Assembly: GCA_035302405.1 (NCBI GenBank) | Contig: DATGSR010000228.1 | Location: forward strand, 1-12,921 | Length of the DNA stretch: 12,921 bases | Reading direction: 5' to 3' | From: CALKWS01 sp035302405 | GTDB taxonomy: Bacteria; Actinomycetota; Actinomycetes; Actinomycetales; Beutenbergiaceae | Shown here: one piece after another, positions 7,129-12,921 of the stretch | Position numbering within the stretch: position 1 is the first letter of the stretch | Layout of the letters: each line of letters begins with the position of its first letter | Notes under the pieces: model-generated | What the model was told of the DNA's origin: nothing | Seen by the model: the letters and a program-made list of their open reading frames with translations, nothing else | Database searches by the model: none | Program-made: the position numbers and the translations under genes

Positions 7129-8030
7129 TGGCCCGCAAACGTGACTGGCCCGCCGATCCCGAACCGTTCCCGGTGCCGTTGATCGACAATCACACGCACC
7201 TCACGCACGTGCCGGATGTGCTGGCCGACGACGTGGCCGACCCGGGCGTCGCCGGGCACCTGCGGCGGGCGGCCGGGGTGGGAGTGGATCGGGTGGTGCA
7301 GGTCGGCTGCGACCTGGACTCCGCTCCTGCCAGCGTGACGATGGCGCAGGACCACCCCGAGGTGGTCGCCGGAGTCGCGGTGCACCCCAACGAAGCGCCG
7401 CTGCACGACGGTGTGCGAGAGGTGGGCCCGGACGGACTGGCTCCCAAGCCGTTGGAACGGCACCAGCGGAGTTTGGATGAGGCGATCGCCCGGATCGCTG
7501 ACCTTGCTCGCCACCCCCGGGTACGTACGATTGCCGAAACTGGTTTGGACTTCTTCCGCACCGGAGACCAGGGCCGGCACAGCCAACGGCGATCGTTCCG
7601 CGACCACATCGCCCTGGCCAAGGAGTTGGGGCTGCCGATGCAGGTGCATGACCGGGAGGCGCACCAGGACATCCTTCAGGTGCTGGACGCCGACGGGCCG
7701 CCTGAGGTCACCGTGCTGCACTGCTTCTCCGGGGACGCCGCCTTCGCCCGGGAGTGCATTGCGCGCGGGTTCTATTTGTCCTTCGCCGGGACGGCGACGT
7801 TCAAGAATGCCGAACACCTGCGCGAGGCGGTCCGGGAGGTGCCCCGCGAACAACTTTTGGTGGAGAGCGACGCGCCGTTCCTCACCCCGCACCCCCATCG
7901 GGGCGCGCCCAACGGCCCGTACCTGGTGCCGATCACGGTGCGGCTCCTGGCGCAGGTGCGCGGGGAGGACCCGGTGGAACTGGGGGCACAGATCACCCGC
8001 ACCACCGAGCAGTTGTACGGGACGTGGTGA
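7128..8030 (+). CDS. tatD: TatD-family metal-dependent DNase / hydrolase
   Basis: This 300-residue cytoplasmic TIM-barrel protein belongs to the amidohydrolase-like TatD family, whose members act as Mg-dependent 3'-5' DNases. All metal ligands are visible: His22 and His24 (IDNHTHL), Glu137 (IAETGLDFF), His174 (MQVHDRE), His198 (LHCFSG) and Asp248 (ESDAPFLTP). The ATG at 7128 follows GGGGG with a 7-nt gap; an in-frame GTG at 7122 is an alternative. Its place after metG and before an rpf-type gene is the conserved actinobacterial order, although its functional link to them is not known. The loop at residues 91-117, between VAVHPNEAP and the helix starting SLDEAIARI, is longer than in E. coli TatD, as is common in actinobacterial members. 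Confidence 0.94.
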   Translation: MARKRDWPADPEPFPVPLIDNHTHLTHVPDVLADDVADPGVAGHLRRAAGVGVDRVVQVGCDLDSAPASVTMAQDHPEVVAGVAVHPNEAPLHDGVREVGPDGLAPKPLERHQRSLDEAIARIADLARHPRVRTIAETGLDFFRTGDQGRHSQRRSFRDHIALAKELGLPMQVHDREAHQDILQVLDADGPPEVTVLHCFSGDAAFARECIARGFYLSFAGTATFKNAEHLREAVREVPREQLLVESDAPFLTPHPHRGAPNGPYLVPITVRLLAQVRGEDPVELGAQITRTTEQLYGTW

Positions 8031-8031
8031 G

Positions 8032-8070
8032 CAGGTGTACGGGGCATCGGTGTGCTCGGCTCCACACCTG
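8032..8070 (+). terminator. Competing hairpins just after tatD (possible terminator)
   Basis: Two base after the tatD stop, CAGGTGT (8032-8038) is complementary to ACACCTG (8064-8070). A second arm, GGTGTG (8049-8054), is complementary to CACACC (8063-8068) with an 8-nt loop, so the two stems exclude each other. No U-tract follows. It could end the metG-tatD transcript before the promoter of the next gene, or it may be incidental. Confidence 0.35.
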
Positions 8071-8091
8071 GGCGGGAGGGGCTGGCCGAAC

Positions 8092-8113
8092 AGGTCACGA
8101 ATCGGTTACGGTC
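8092..8113 (+). promoter_or_regulatory. Shared promoter/operator element of the first wall-hydrolase gene
   Basis: GTCAC (8094-8098) and GTTAC (8105-8109) form a direct repeat with an 11-bp period. The second half runs into TACGGT (8107-8112), a TANNNT-type -10 hexamer. The 22-nt block is repeated with 19 of 22 identities before the second wall-hydrolase gene (9304-9325). Predicted leader length to the GTG at 8166 is about 47 nt. One-turn direct repeats are usual for OmpR-type response regulators; MtrA is a candidate by inference. Confidence 0.55.
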
Positions 8114-8165
8114 AGTGCTGTTTGTTGCCCGTTCGGCAGATTGAAGTTCGGAGGATCCCGATCCC

Positions 8166-9266
8166 GTGACATCTCGCTCTGAGCGACGCCGTCATCGCGC
8201 CGCCGGTTCGGCCGCTGCAGGATTGCCTCGTGGTTTGACCCGGGCCATAGGTGCGGGCACCTTGGCCGTGGTTGTGGCAGGTTCGGTGGCATTCGCCACG
8301 GTTGGCGACCGCGCCGGGGACGCGGCCACCCAAGCCACGGTTTCCGGGCCCGACCTGGACCAACGCAGCGTCTGGTCGCAGGTCTCCAGGGACGGCGGGC
8401 AGCGCACCGGCATCGACTTCCACGAGGCCGACCCGGTGACGTTCACCGTAAGCATCGACGGCGAGGAACTGGAGATCACTTCCGGCGCCGCTACGCTCGC
8501 GGATGCACTGATCGACCACGGTGTGCTCGTGGGGCTGGACGATCAGGTTTCGGCGAAGATGAACCAACCGCCCCCGGAGGGGGGCCAGGTGGAGATCACC
8601 CGGGTGGGAACGGTCTACGGGGCCGAGACCGAGGTGATCGAGCACGACAGCGAGGAGCGCACCACCAATTCCCTGCCGCGTGGCACGCGTCAGGTGCAAA
8701 CCGAAGGGGTCGATGGTGAACGAGTCGTCACCTACGTGGCGACGTATGAGGACGGCGAGGAAACCTCCCGAACCACACAGTCGGAGATCATTGCCGCCGA
8801 ACCGGTAACCGAGGTGGTCCTCGTGGGCACTGGAGCGCCGCGCCCGTCCGCGCCATCCGCCTCCTCCGGGTCCGGTTCCTCCGGGTCGTCGGGAAGTTCG
8901 GGCTCGTCGGGCTCATCCGACTCCGGCTCATCCGATTCCGGCAGCAGCGGCGGGGGCTCCTATTCCGGTGACCCGCGCGCTATCGCCCGCCAGATGGTGG
9001 CCGATCGCGGCTGGGGCTCGGACCAGTTCAGTTGCCTGGACCGGCTCTGGCAGAAGGAGTCCAACTGGAACCACCGCGCACAGAACCCGTCTTCGGGGGC
9101 CTATGGCATCCCGCAGTCCTTGCCGGGCAGCAAGATGGCCTCGGCGGGTTCGGACTGGCGTACCAACCCGGCCACCCAGATCACCTGGGGCTTGAACTAC
9201 ATCTCCGGCCGGTACGGCACGCCCTGCGCGGCATGGGCGCACTCCCAGAGCGTCAACTGGTACTGA
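8166..9266 (+). CDS. DUF348-G5 protein with SLT/Apf-like lytic transglycosylase head
   Basis: This 366-residue secreted or membrane-anchored wall enzyme has a basic N-terminus, a hydrophobic segment (about 26-46), one DUF348 ubiquitin-like domain (about 91-147), a G5 domain (about 148-222, with EVIEHDSEERTTNSLPRGT), a Ser/Gly/Asp linker (223-266) and a C-terminal lysozyme-like domain (268-366). The last contains LWQKESNWN (likely catalytic Glu298), NPSSGAYGIPQ, SDWRTNPATQITWGLNYI and two cysteines (290, 354) that may form a disulphide. It should cleave peptidoglycan glycan strands outside the cell. GTG at 8166 is preceded by GGAGGA with a 10-nt gap. Its stalk resembles that of the next gene, but the catalytic head is from a different subfamily. 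No AXA-type cleavage site is clear enough to decide between anchored and released. Confidence 0.9.
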   Translation: MTSRSERRRHRAAGSAAAGLPRGLTRAIGAGTLAVVVAGSVAFATVGDRAGDAATQATVSGPDLDQRSVWSQVSRDGGQRTGIDFHEADPVTFTVSIDGEELEITSGAATLADALIDHGVLVGLDDQVSAKMNQPPPEGGQVEITRVGTVYGAETEVIEHDSEERTTNSLPRGTRQVQTEGVDGERVVTYVATYEDGEETSRTTQSEIIAAEPVTEVVLVGTGAPRPSAPSASSGSGSSGSSGSSGSSGSSDSGSSDSGSSGGGSYSGDPRAIARQMVADRGWGSDQFSCLDRLWQKESNWNHRAQNPSSGAYGIPQSLPGSKMASAGSDWRTNPATQITWGLNYISGRYGTPCAAWAHSQSVNWY

Positions 9267-9268
9267 GC

Positions 9269-9292
9269 GGTGTCGGTGACTGCCATCACACC
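9269..9292 (+). terminator. Hairpin two bases after the first hydrolase gene
   Basis: GGTGT (9269-9273) pairs with ACACC (9288-9292), and inside it GGTG pairs with CATC (one G-U pair) around a 5-nt loop, with a single bulged C. The stem is nine pairs and starts just after the TGA. A C-run rather than a U-run follows, so it would be a non-canonical terminator. Its place before the separate promoter of rpfB supports that reading. Confidence 0.35.
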
Positions 9293-9303
9293 CCCTAGTA
9301 CCA

Positions 9304-9325
9304 AGGTCACAATTCGGTTACAGTC
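9304..9325 (+). promoter_or_regulatory. Shared promoter/operator element of rpfB
   Basis: This is the second copy of the element at 8092-8113: GTCAC at 9306-9310 and GTTAC at 9317-9321 (11-bp period), running into TACAGT (9319-9324) as a TANNNT -10. Nineteen of 22 positions match the first copy, while the sequences on either side do not. Transcription would start near 9331, giving a leader of about 100 nt. The conservation indicates common control of the two hydrolase genes. Confidence 0.55.
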
Positions 9326-9330
9326 GCGCG

Positions 9331-9378
9331 GTGACGTTGCGGCCTGGCCGGCGCGGAATCACCAGCCGGTAGGCCGGC
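9331..9378 (+). promoter_or_regulatory. Possible leader ORF and hairpin in the rpfB 5' UTR
   Basis: A GTG lies exactly at the predicted transcript start (9331) and opens a 13-codon frame (M-T-L-R-P-G-R-R-G-I-T-S-R) ending at TAG 9370-9372. The stop sits in the loop of a GC-rich hairpin, GCCGG-TAGG-CCGGC (9365-9378). This layout would let leader translation affect folding of the rpfB leader. Everything here rests on the predicted start site. Confidence 0.25.
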
Positions 9379-9433
9379 ACACCGGAGTCGCGACCTGGCT
9401 CCCACCTTGTACCCGGCAACCCGTAGGACATCT

Positions 9434-11149
9434 GTGAGTTTTTTCCGTAAGTTCCGCTCCAAGCCCACCGATCCCGCTACCGGCGGGGAGGCCGCGGCGG
9501 AGGACGCCGCGCCGGCCGCGCCCAACGGTGCCGGCGACGACGCTGCTCAGGAGCCCGACGCCACTGAGGAACTCGACACCGGTCAGGACCCCGACTCCGG
9601 TCAGGACCCCGACCCCCCTCGGTACCTCGCCGGATTCTTCGATGAACCCGAGGCGCTCGATGCCGCTGATGCGCCCGGTGGCGCCGAGGATGCTGAGGGC
9701 GCCGATCAGCAGGCAACCGCCGCGGTGAATGCCGCTGACGTCGGCACGTTCGACGCCGCCGATGGTGACGCGGACATCGTTGACAGCGACGCAGATGTAG
9801 CCGACACCGCCGCGGATCCGGTCGACCAGGCGACCGCGGACGACGACGAGGCGACCGCGGACGACGAGGACGCGCCTGTGGGCGCGGCTGAACCTGCTGC
9901 CCCCACCCGGCGCGCCGCCCGCACTGCGCGAGGACGGCGTCGCCGTCGGGCGTTGGTTGCCGCCACCGGGATCGTGGCCCTGGTGGGCGCTGGCGGGGTG
10001 GCTGCCGCCGCAGCACACAAGACGGTGGAACTGGACGTCGACGGCCAAACCCGCGAGGTATCGACCTTCACCGGCGATATCGAGGGACTCCTGGCCAACG
10101 AGGGCATCGAGTTGGCCGAGCACGACCTGGTGGTCCCCGGACCCGAGGAAGCGTTGCAGGACGGTAGTCAGATCGTGGTGCGTTCGGCCCGCCAGGTCGC
10201 CTTCCAGGTGGACGGGCAGTACGAAACGTTGTGGACCACTTCCATGAGCGCCGATGAGGCCCTGGCGCAGTTGAACGCGAGCGGCCGGACGGCGGCTTTG
10301 ACCGCGTCCCGATCCGCGGACGGGCGCGCCGAGTTGCCGATGCCCATCACCCAGGGCGAGCCGGTCAAGGTAATCGTCGATGACACCGAGCGAATGGTGG
10401 AGCCGCCCGGCCCGGTGGACCTGGAGGGCGTGCTGCGCCTGGCCGAGGTCGAACTGAAGCCGGCTGACCGGGTGGGCCTGTCCTTGGATGAGAACGGCGC
10501 CGCGGTGTTGACCGTCACCCGCGTGGAGGCCGCCGAGACCACCCGCACCGAAACGATCGAGCACGACAGTGTGGAGCGGGAAACCTCGGACTTGTTCCGT
10601 GGGCAGTCCCGAGTGGTGCAGGAAGGTGCCGACGGCGAGCGCACTTACACCATGGCCCAGATCCTGGTCGACGGTGAGGTGGAGTCCACCAAGCACGTCA
10701 GCGTGGAGGTGACCACTGAACCGGAGGACCGGATCGTCGAGGTGGGCACCGCTGAGCGTCCCGCGCCCCGGCCGGAGCCCAGCACTTCCTCCGGATCCAG
10801 TGGCTCCAGTTCCGGTGGCTCCGGCTCCAGTTCCAGCGGCTCCGATTCGGGTGGGTCCGATTCGGGTGGATCGGACGGCGGGTCGGATTCCGGCGGTGGC
10901 TCGGCACCGGAAGGCGTGTGGGCCCAGCTGGCCCAGTGCGAGTCCGGCGGCAACCCCAGCATCGTGTCCTCCAACGGCTTGTACCACGGCCTGTACCAGT
11001 TCCGGGTGGACACCTGGCGCTCGGTGGGCGGCAGCGGACTGCCCTCGGAGGCCTCTCCGGCCGAGCAGACCAAGCGCGCTCAGATCCTGCAGCAGCGCTC
11101 GGGCTGGGGCCAGTGGCCGGCGTGCGCCCGCCAGTTGGGCTTGCGCTGA
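9434..11149 (+). CDS. rpfB: Resuscitation-promoting factor, RpfB-like
   Basis: This 571-residue bitopic membrane protein is predicted to cleave peptidoglycan during regrowth from dormancy. Order of parts: short basic N-terminus (FFRKFRSK); acidic cytoplasmic region (12-151); basic RTARGRRRRR stop (163-172); TM helix (173-194); three DUF348-like repeats (about 196-250, 252-308, 310-362); G5 domain (about 363-440, TIEHDSVERETSDLFRGQS); Ser/Gly/Asp linker (442-491); Rpf catalytic domain (494-571) with VWAQLAQCESGG (catalytic Glu503, Cys502), GLYHGLYQF, TWRSVGGSG and a terminal GWGQWPACARQLG whose Cys pairs with Cys502 in the family. GTG at 9434 is preferred (AGGA five bases upstream) over TTG at 9407. 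It lies upstream of rsmA as in mycobacteria, but an SDR gene intervenes. The acidic region is longer than in M. tuberculosis RpfB. Confidence 0.93.
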   Translation: MSFFRKFRSKPTDPATGGEAAAEDAAPAAPNGAGDDAAQEPDATEELDTGQDPDSGQDPDPPRYLAGFFDEPEALDAADAPGGAEDAEGADQQATAAVNAADVGTFDAADGDADIVDSDADVADTAADPVDQATADDDEATADDEDAPVGAAEPAAPTRRAARTARGRRRRRALVAATGIVALVGAGGVAAAAAHKTVELDVDGQTREVSTFTGDIEGLLANEGIELAEHDLVVPGPEEALQDGSQIVVRSARQVAFQVDGQYETLWTTSMSADEALAQLNASGRTAALTASRSADGRAELPMPITQGEPVKVIVDDTERMVEPPGPVDLEGVLRLAEVELKPADRVGLSLDENGAAVLTVTRVEAAETTRTETIEHDSVERETSDLFRGQSRVVQEGADGERTYTMAQILVDGEVESTKHVSVEVTTEPEDRIVEVGTAERPAPRPEPSTSSGSSGSSSGGSGSSSSGSDSGGSDSGGSDGGSDSGGGSAPEGVWAQLAQCESGGNPSIVSSNGLYHGLYQFRVDTWRSVGGSGLPSEASPAEQTKRAQILQQRSGWGQWPACARQLGLR

Positions 11150-11160
11150 ACTGAGGCCGA

Positions 11161-11329
11161 AACCCCCAGGGTTCTTGGGTTGAGACCCGACCCCCGGGGG
11201 CTGGTTGGGACTGAACCCCCGGGGGCCATGAGTTGAGGCGCCCCCCGGGGGGCGCCCTCAGTTGCGCCCAACCCCCGGGGCGCCCTGAGTTCTGCCACTC
11301 AATCAGTGCTGCTGGGTGACCCCGGGGTC
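11161..11329. repeat. Cluster of six GC-only palindromes downstream of rpfB
   Basis: The 314-bp gap between rpfB and the SDR gene starts with a series of short palindromes: AACCC-CCA-GGGTT (11161-11173), CCCCCGGGGG (11191-11200), CCCCCGGGGG (11216-11225), a perfect 20-bp GGCGCCCCCCGGGGGGCGCC (11237-11256), CCCCGGGG (11273-11280) and GACCCCGGGGTC (11318-11329). Centres from the second to the fifth are 25, 26 and 30 bp apart. GTTGAG, ACTGA or CTCAGTT/CTGAGTT words alternate between them, so the unit is a degenerate tandem repeat. Any two cores can pair with each other in RNA. It may be a compound terminator of rpfB, a protein-binding array or a repeat family; no U-tract is present. Confidence 0.65.
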
Positions 11330-11408
11330 GGTGGAGGCTCGGTTTCCCTCATCGACTCGGTGCATCGACTTGCGGCGCCGACCCAGCGCGGGCGGCCCGC
11401 CCGACCGG

Positions 11409-11446
11409 TACGCTGACCCAGTCCGTTCACCGAGTTGTTCACCGAG
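11409..11446 (+). promoter_or_regulatory. Possible promoter and direct-repeat operator of the SDR gene
   Basis: GGTACGCTG holds TACGCT (11409-11414), a TANNNT -10 hexamer that would start transcription near 11421. Directly downstream, GTTCACCGAG occurs twice (11425-11434 and 11437-11446) with a 12-bp period, between the predicted start and the ribosome site GGGGGAG. Such a repeat in the leader could be a repressor site. No -35 is evident. Confidence 0.4.
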
Positions 11447-11463
11447 CCGCGGGGGAGCCCTTG

Positions 11464-12360
11464 ATGAGTCTTGCCATCCCGGATCGTTTCGCTGGATCCG
11501 TCGTGTTCGTCACCGGGGCCGCCCACGGGATCGGCCGAGCCACCGCCCAACGGTTCCTGGCAGAAGGCGCGCGGGTGGTGCTGGCGGACGTGGACCCCGA
11601 GGCCGCCGGCCACGTTGCCGCCGGTCACGACCCGGACCGCGCCCTGGTGGTCGCCTGCGATCAAACCTCCACCGCTAGCGTCACCGCGGCGTTCCAGGAG
11701 GCGCTGCGGTGGGCGGGGGGCCTGGATGTGCTGGCCAACGTGGCCGGCGGTGCCGAACCGGACCCGCCCATCGAGGAGATGGGCGATGAGCAGTGGGCCC
11801 ACGAACTGGACCTGAACCTCACCGGCGTGATGCGCTGCATCCGAGCCGCGGTACCCCACCTGCATGACGACGGCGCGATCGTGACCGTCAGTTCGATCAA
11901 CGCCCTGGCTGCCTTCGGCAGCGAACCCTATTCGGCGGCCAAAGCCGGACTATCGGCACTCACCCGCAACCTGGCGATCCAACTCGCTCCGCGCGGTATC
12001 CGGGTCAACGTGGTGGCACCGGGCACCGTGCGAACCCGCGTATGGGAAGGGCAGCCCGGCGGCGCCGACCGCAACCTGCCGCTGATCCCACTGGGCAGGC
12101 CCGGAGAGCCCGAGGACATTGCCGCCGCAGTCACATTTCTGGCATCGGCCGATGCCTCATGGGTCACCGGGATCACCATGCCGGTGGACGGCGGCATGCT
12201 CGCCGGACCCCGCCAGGTGACCAGCACCCCCATGTGGCGCGCCCACCTGGAATCGATCGCCGGGGACGGTGCCGGGGATGGTGCGAGGGAAACTACCGCA
12301 GGGCAGGCTTCGGACGGCGACTCGGCCGGAGACGACCCGACGCCAAGGGCGCTGCCGTAG
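11464..12360 (+). CDS. Short-chain dehydrogenase/reductase (classical SDR), substrate unknown
   Basis: This 298-residue cytoplasmic NAD(P)-dependent oxidoreductase has a Rossmann fold. It shows the cofactor motif VTGAAHGIG (16-24), Asp42 and Asp44 after the second strand (LADVD, which favours NAD over NADP), NVAGG (92-96), the catalytic tetrad Asn118, Ser143, Tyr156 and Lys160 (LNLTG, VSSIN, YSAAK), PGTVRT (186-191) and the C-terminal VTGITMPVDGG. It is close to FabG-like and sugar or alcohol dehydrogenase SDRs, but the substrate cannot be told. A tail of about 35 residues after position 265 is rich in Gly/Asp/Ala and absent from typical members. ATG at 11464 has GGGGGAG six bases upstream; the TTG just before is less likely. 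It interrupts the usual rpfB-rsmA adjacency, ending ten bases before rsmA. Confidence 0.9.
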   Translation: MSLAIPDRFAGSVVFVTGAAHGIGRATAQRFLAEGARVVLADVDPEAAGHVAAGHDPDRALVVACDQTSTASVTAAFQEALRWAGGLDVLANVAGGAEPDPPIEEMGDEQWAHELDLNLTGVMRCIRAAVPHLHDDGAIVTVSSINALAAFGSEPYSAAKAGLSALTRNLAIQLAPRGIRVNVVAPGTVRTRVWEGQPGGADRNLPLIPLGRPGEPEDIAAAVTFLASADASWVTGITMPVDGGMLAGPRQVTSTPMWRAHLESIAGDGAGDGARETTAGQASDGDSAGDDPTPRALP

Positions 12361-12363
12361 GCT
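12358..12363 (+). promoter_or_regulatory. Possible -10 hexamer TAGGCT for rsmA, overlapping the SDR stop
   Basis: TAGGCT fits TANNNT and would start transcription at about 12370, next to the GTG at 12371, giving a leaderless rsmA mRNA. The same bases include the SDR stop codon. Alternatively TAGG acts as a weak ribosome site for read-through translation from the SDR transcript. Confidence 0.25.
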
Positions 12364-12370
12364 CGTGAAT

Positions 12371-12921
12371 GTGAGTCCAGACGTGCGGTTGCTGACCGGT
12401 GCCGACATCCGGGACCTGGCCCAGCGCCTAGAGGTGCGTCCCACCAAAACGCTCGGGCAGAACTTCGTCACCGACCCGGGCACCGTGCGACGGATCGTGC
12501 GCGCCGCGCGCGTCGAGGCGGGGGAGGAGGTTATCGAGGTCGGCCCGGGCCTGGGGTCGTTGACGCTGGGACTGCTGGAGGCGGGGGCCCGCGTGACCGC
12601 CGTGGAGATCGATCCGGTGTTGGCGCGGCACCTGCCCACCACCGTCGCCGCGCACGCGCCGCAGCGCCTCGCGGACCTGACCGTCCTCACCCGGGACGCG
12701 CTGGAACCGATCACCACACCGCTCCCGCACCCGCCGACCAAGATGGTCTCGAACCTGCCCTACAACGTCGCCGTGCCGGTACTGCTCACCTTCTTGGAGC
12801 AGTTCCCGAGCCTGCAGCAGGTGTTGGTCATGGTGCAGGCCGAGGTAGCCGACCGGCTCGTCGCCCCGCCGGGTTCACGGACCTACGGCGTGCCATCGGC
12901 GAAAGTGGCCTGGTACGCCCG
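12371..12921 (+). CDS. rsmA: 16S rRNA adenine(1518/1519)-N6 dimethyltransferase, N-terminal part
   Basis: The first 183 codons of RsmA/KsgA are present; the frame is open to the window edge. The enzyme dimethylates two adjacent adenines near the 3' end of 16S rRNA, using S-adenosylmethionine, late in small-subunit assembly. Visible motifs are LGQNFVTD (28-35), the SAM-binding EVGPGLGS (56-63), VTAVEID (75-81, the acidic residue that binds the SAM ribose) and the catalytic NLPYN (128-132, motif IV). The GTG at 12371 (M-S-P-D-V-R) was chosen; GTG at 12365 is in frame and possible. No strong ribosome site is seen. The gene follows rpfB in mycobacteria and normally precedes ispE, which would lie beyond the window. 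Confidence 0.94.
   Translation, partial: MSPDVRLLTGADIRDLAQRLEVRPTKTLGQNFVTDPGTVRRIVRAARVEAGEEVIEVGPGLGSLTLGLLEAGARVTAVEIDPVLARHLPTTVAAHAPQRLADLTVLTRDALEPITTPLPHPPTKMVSNLPYNVAVPVLLTFLEQFPSLQQVLVMVQAEVADRLVAPPGSRTYGVPSAKVAWYA

Noticed and set aside
8850..8965. Ser/Gly-encoding repetitive DNA in the first hydrolase gene (and 10785-10910 in rpfB) as a mobile or CRISPR-like repeat
   Set aside because: The repetition is in frame and encodes a flexible linker between the G5 domain and the catalytic domain, common in wall enzymes.
8119..9433. ydaO-type c-di-AMP riboswitch upstream of the rpf genes
   Set aside because: Such riboswitches precede some actinobacterial rpf genes, but the first leader is only about 47 nt and the second lacks the conserved GGGGTGAAT-like core.
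11161..11329. CRISPR array
   Set aside because: The units are short, degenerate and GC-only palindromes with no unique spacers of constant length and no cas genes nearby.

Overview
The window comes from a high-GC Gram-positive actinobacterium, most likely of the Micrococcales or a neighbouring order. The evidence is the strong G/C bias at third codon positions, several GTG starts, a group III phosphofructokinase, a FolP2-type pteroate synthase homologue, and the conserved actinobacterial order metG - tatD - rpf (G5/DUF348) - rsmA. No phage, insertion sequence, CRISPR, tRNA or rRNA was recognised. This is mostly core chromosome with some unusual non-coding and accessory detail.

Left part (1-3349): the 3' end of pfkA (6-phosphofructokinase) converges on a minus-strand nicotinamidase (pncA). 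The gap between them holds an imperfect ~77-bp-period repeat. pncA is divergent from folP2, a dihydropteroate synthase homologue with a rewritten pABA loop. folP2 overlaps by 3 nt a RibD-C-type reductase gene of the Rv2671 kind, so the two are probably translationally coupled.

Middle (3350-8030): a 14-TM DHA2-type MFS drug exporter, then metG (methionyl-tRNA synthetase with a non-canonical KMSKS loop) and tatD (metal-dependent DNase/hydrolase). Between metG and tatD lies a possible 68-codon ORF that overlaps both neighbours by one base in TGATG junctions and carries an in-frame 11-residue repeat.

Right part (8031-12921): two tandem cell-wall hydrolase genes share a stalk (DUF348 + G5 + Ser/Gly linker) but carry different catalytic heads. 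The first has an SLT/Apf-like transglycosylase head. The second is RpfB-like, with three DUF348-like repeats, a classical Rpf domain and a very acidic cytoplasmic N-terminus. Each gene is preceded by a nearly identical 22-nt element (GTCAC-N6-GTTAC overlapping a TACRGT -10 hexamer), so they probably form one regulon for peptidoglycan remodelling and resuscitation. Downstream of rpfB is an unexplained cluster of six GC-only palindromes (11161-11329). A short-chain dehydrogenase gene follows, inserted between rpfB and rsmA, and then the 5' part of rsmA/ksgA (16S rRNA dimethyltransferase), which runs off the window.

No wholly new system can be proven from sequence alone. The best leads are the co-regulated head-swapped hydrolase pair, the palindrome array, the coupled folP2-ribD pair, and the doubly coupled small ORF between metG and tatD.
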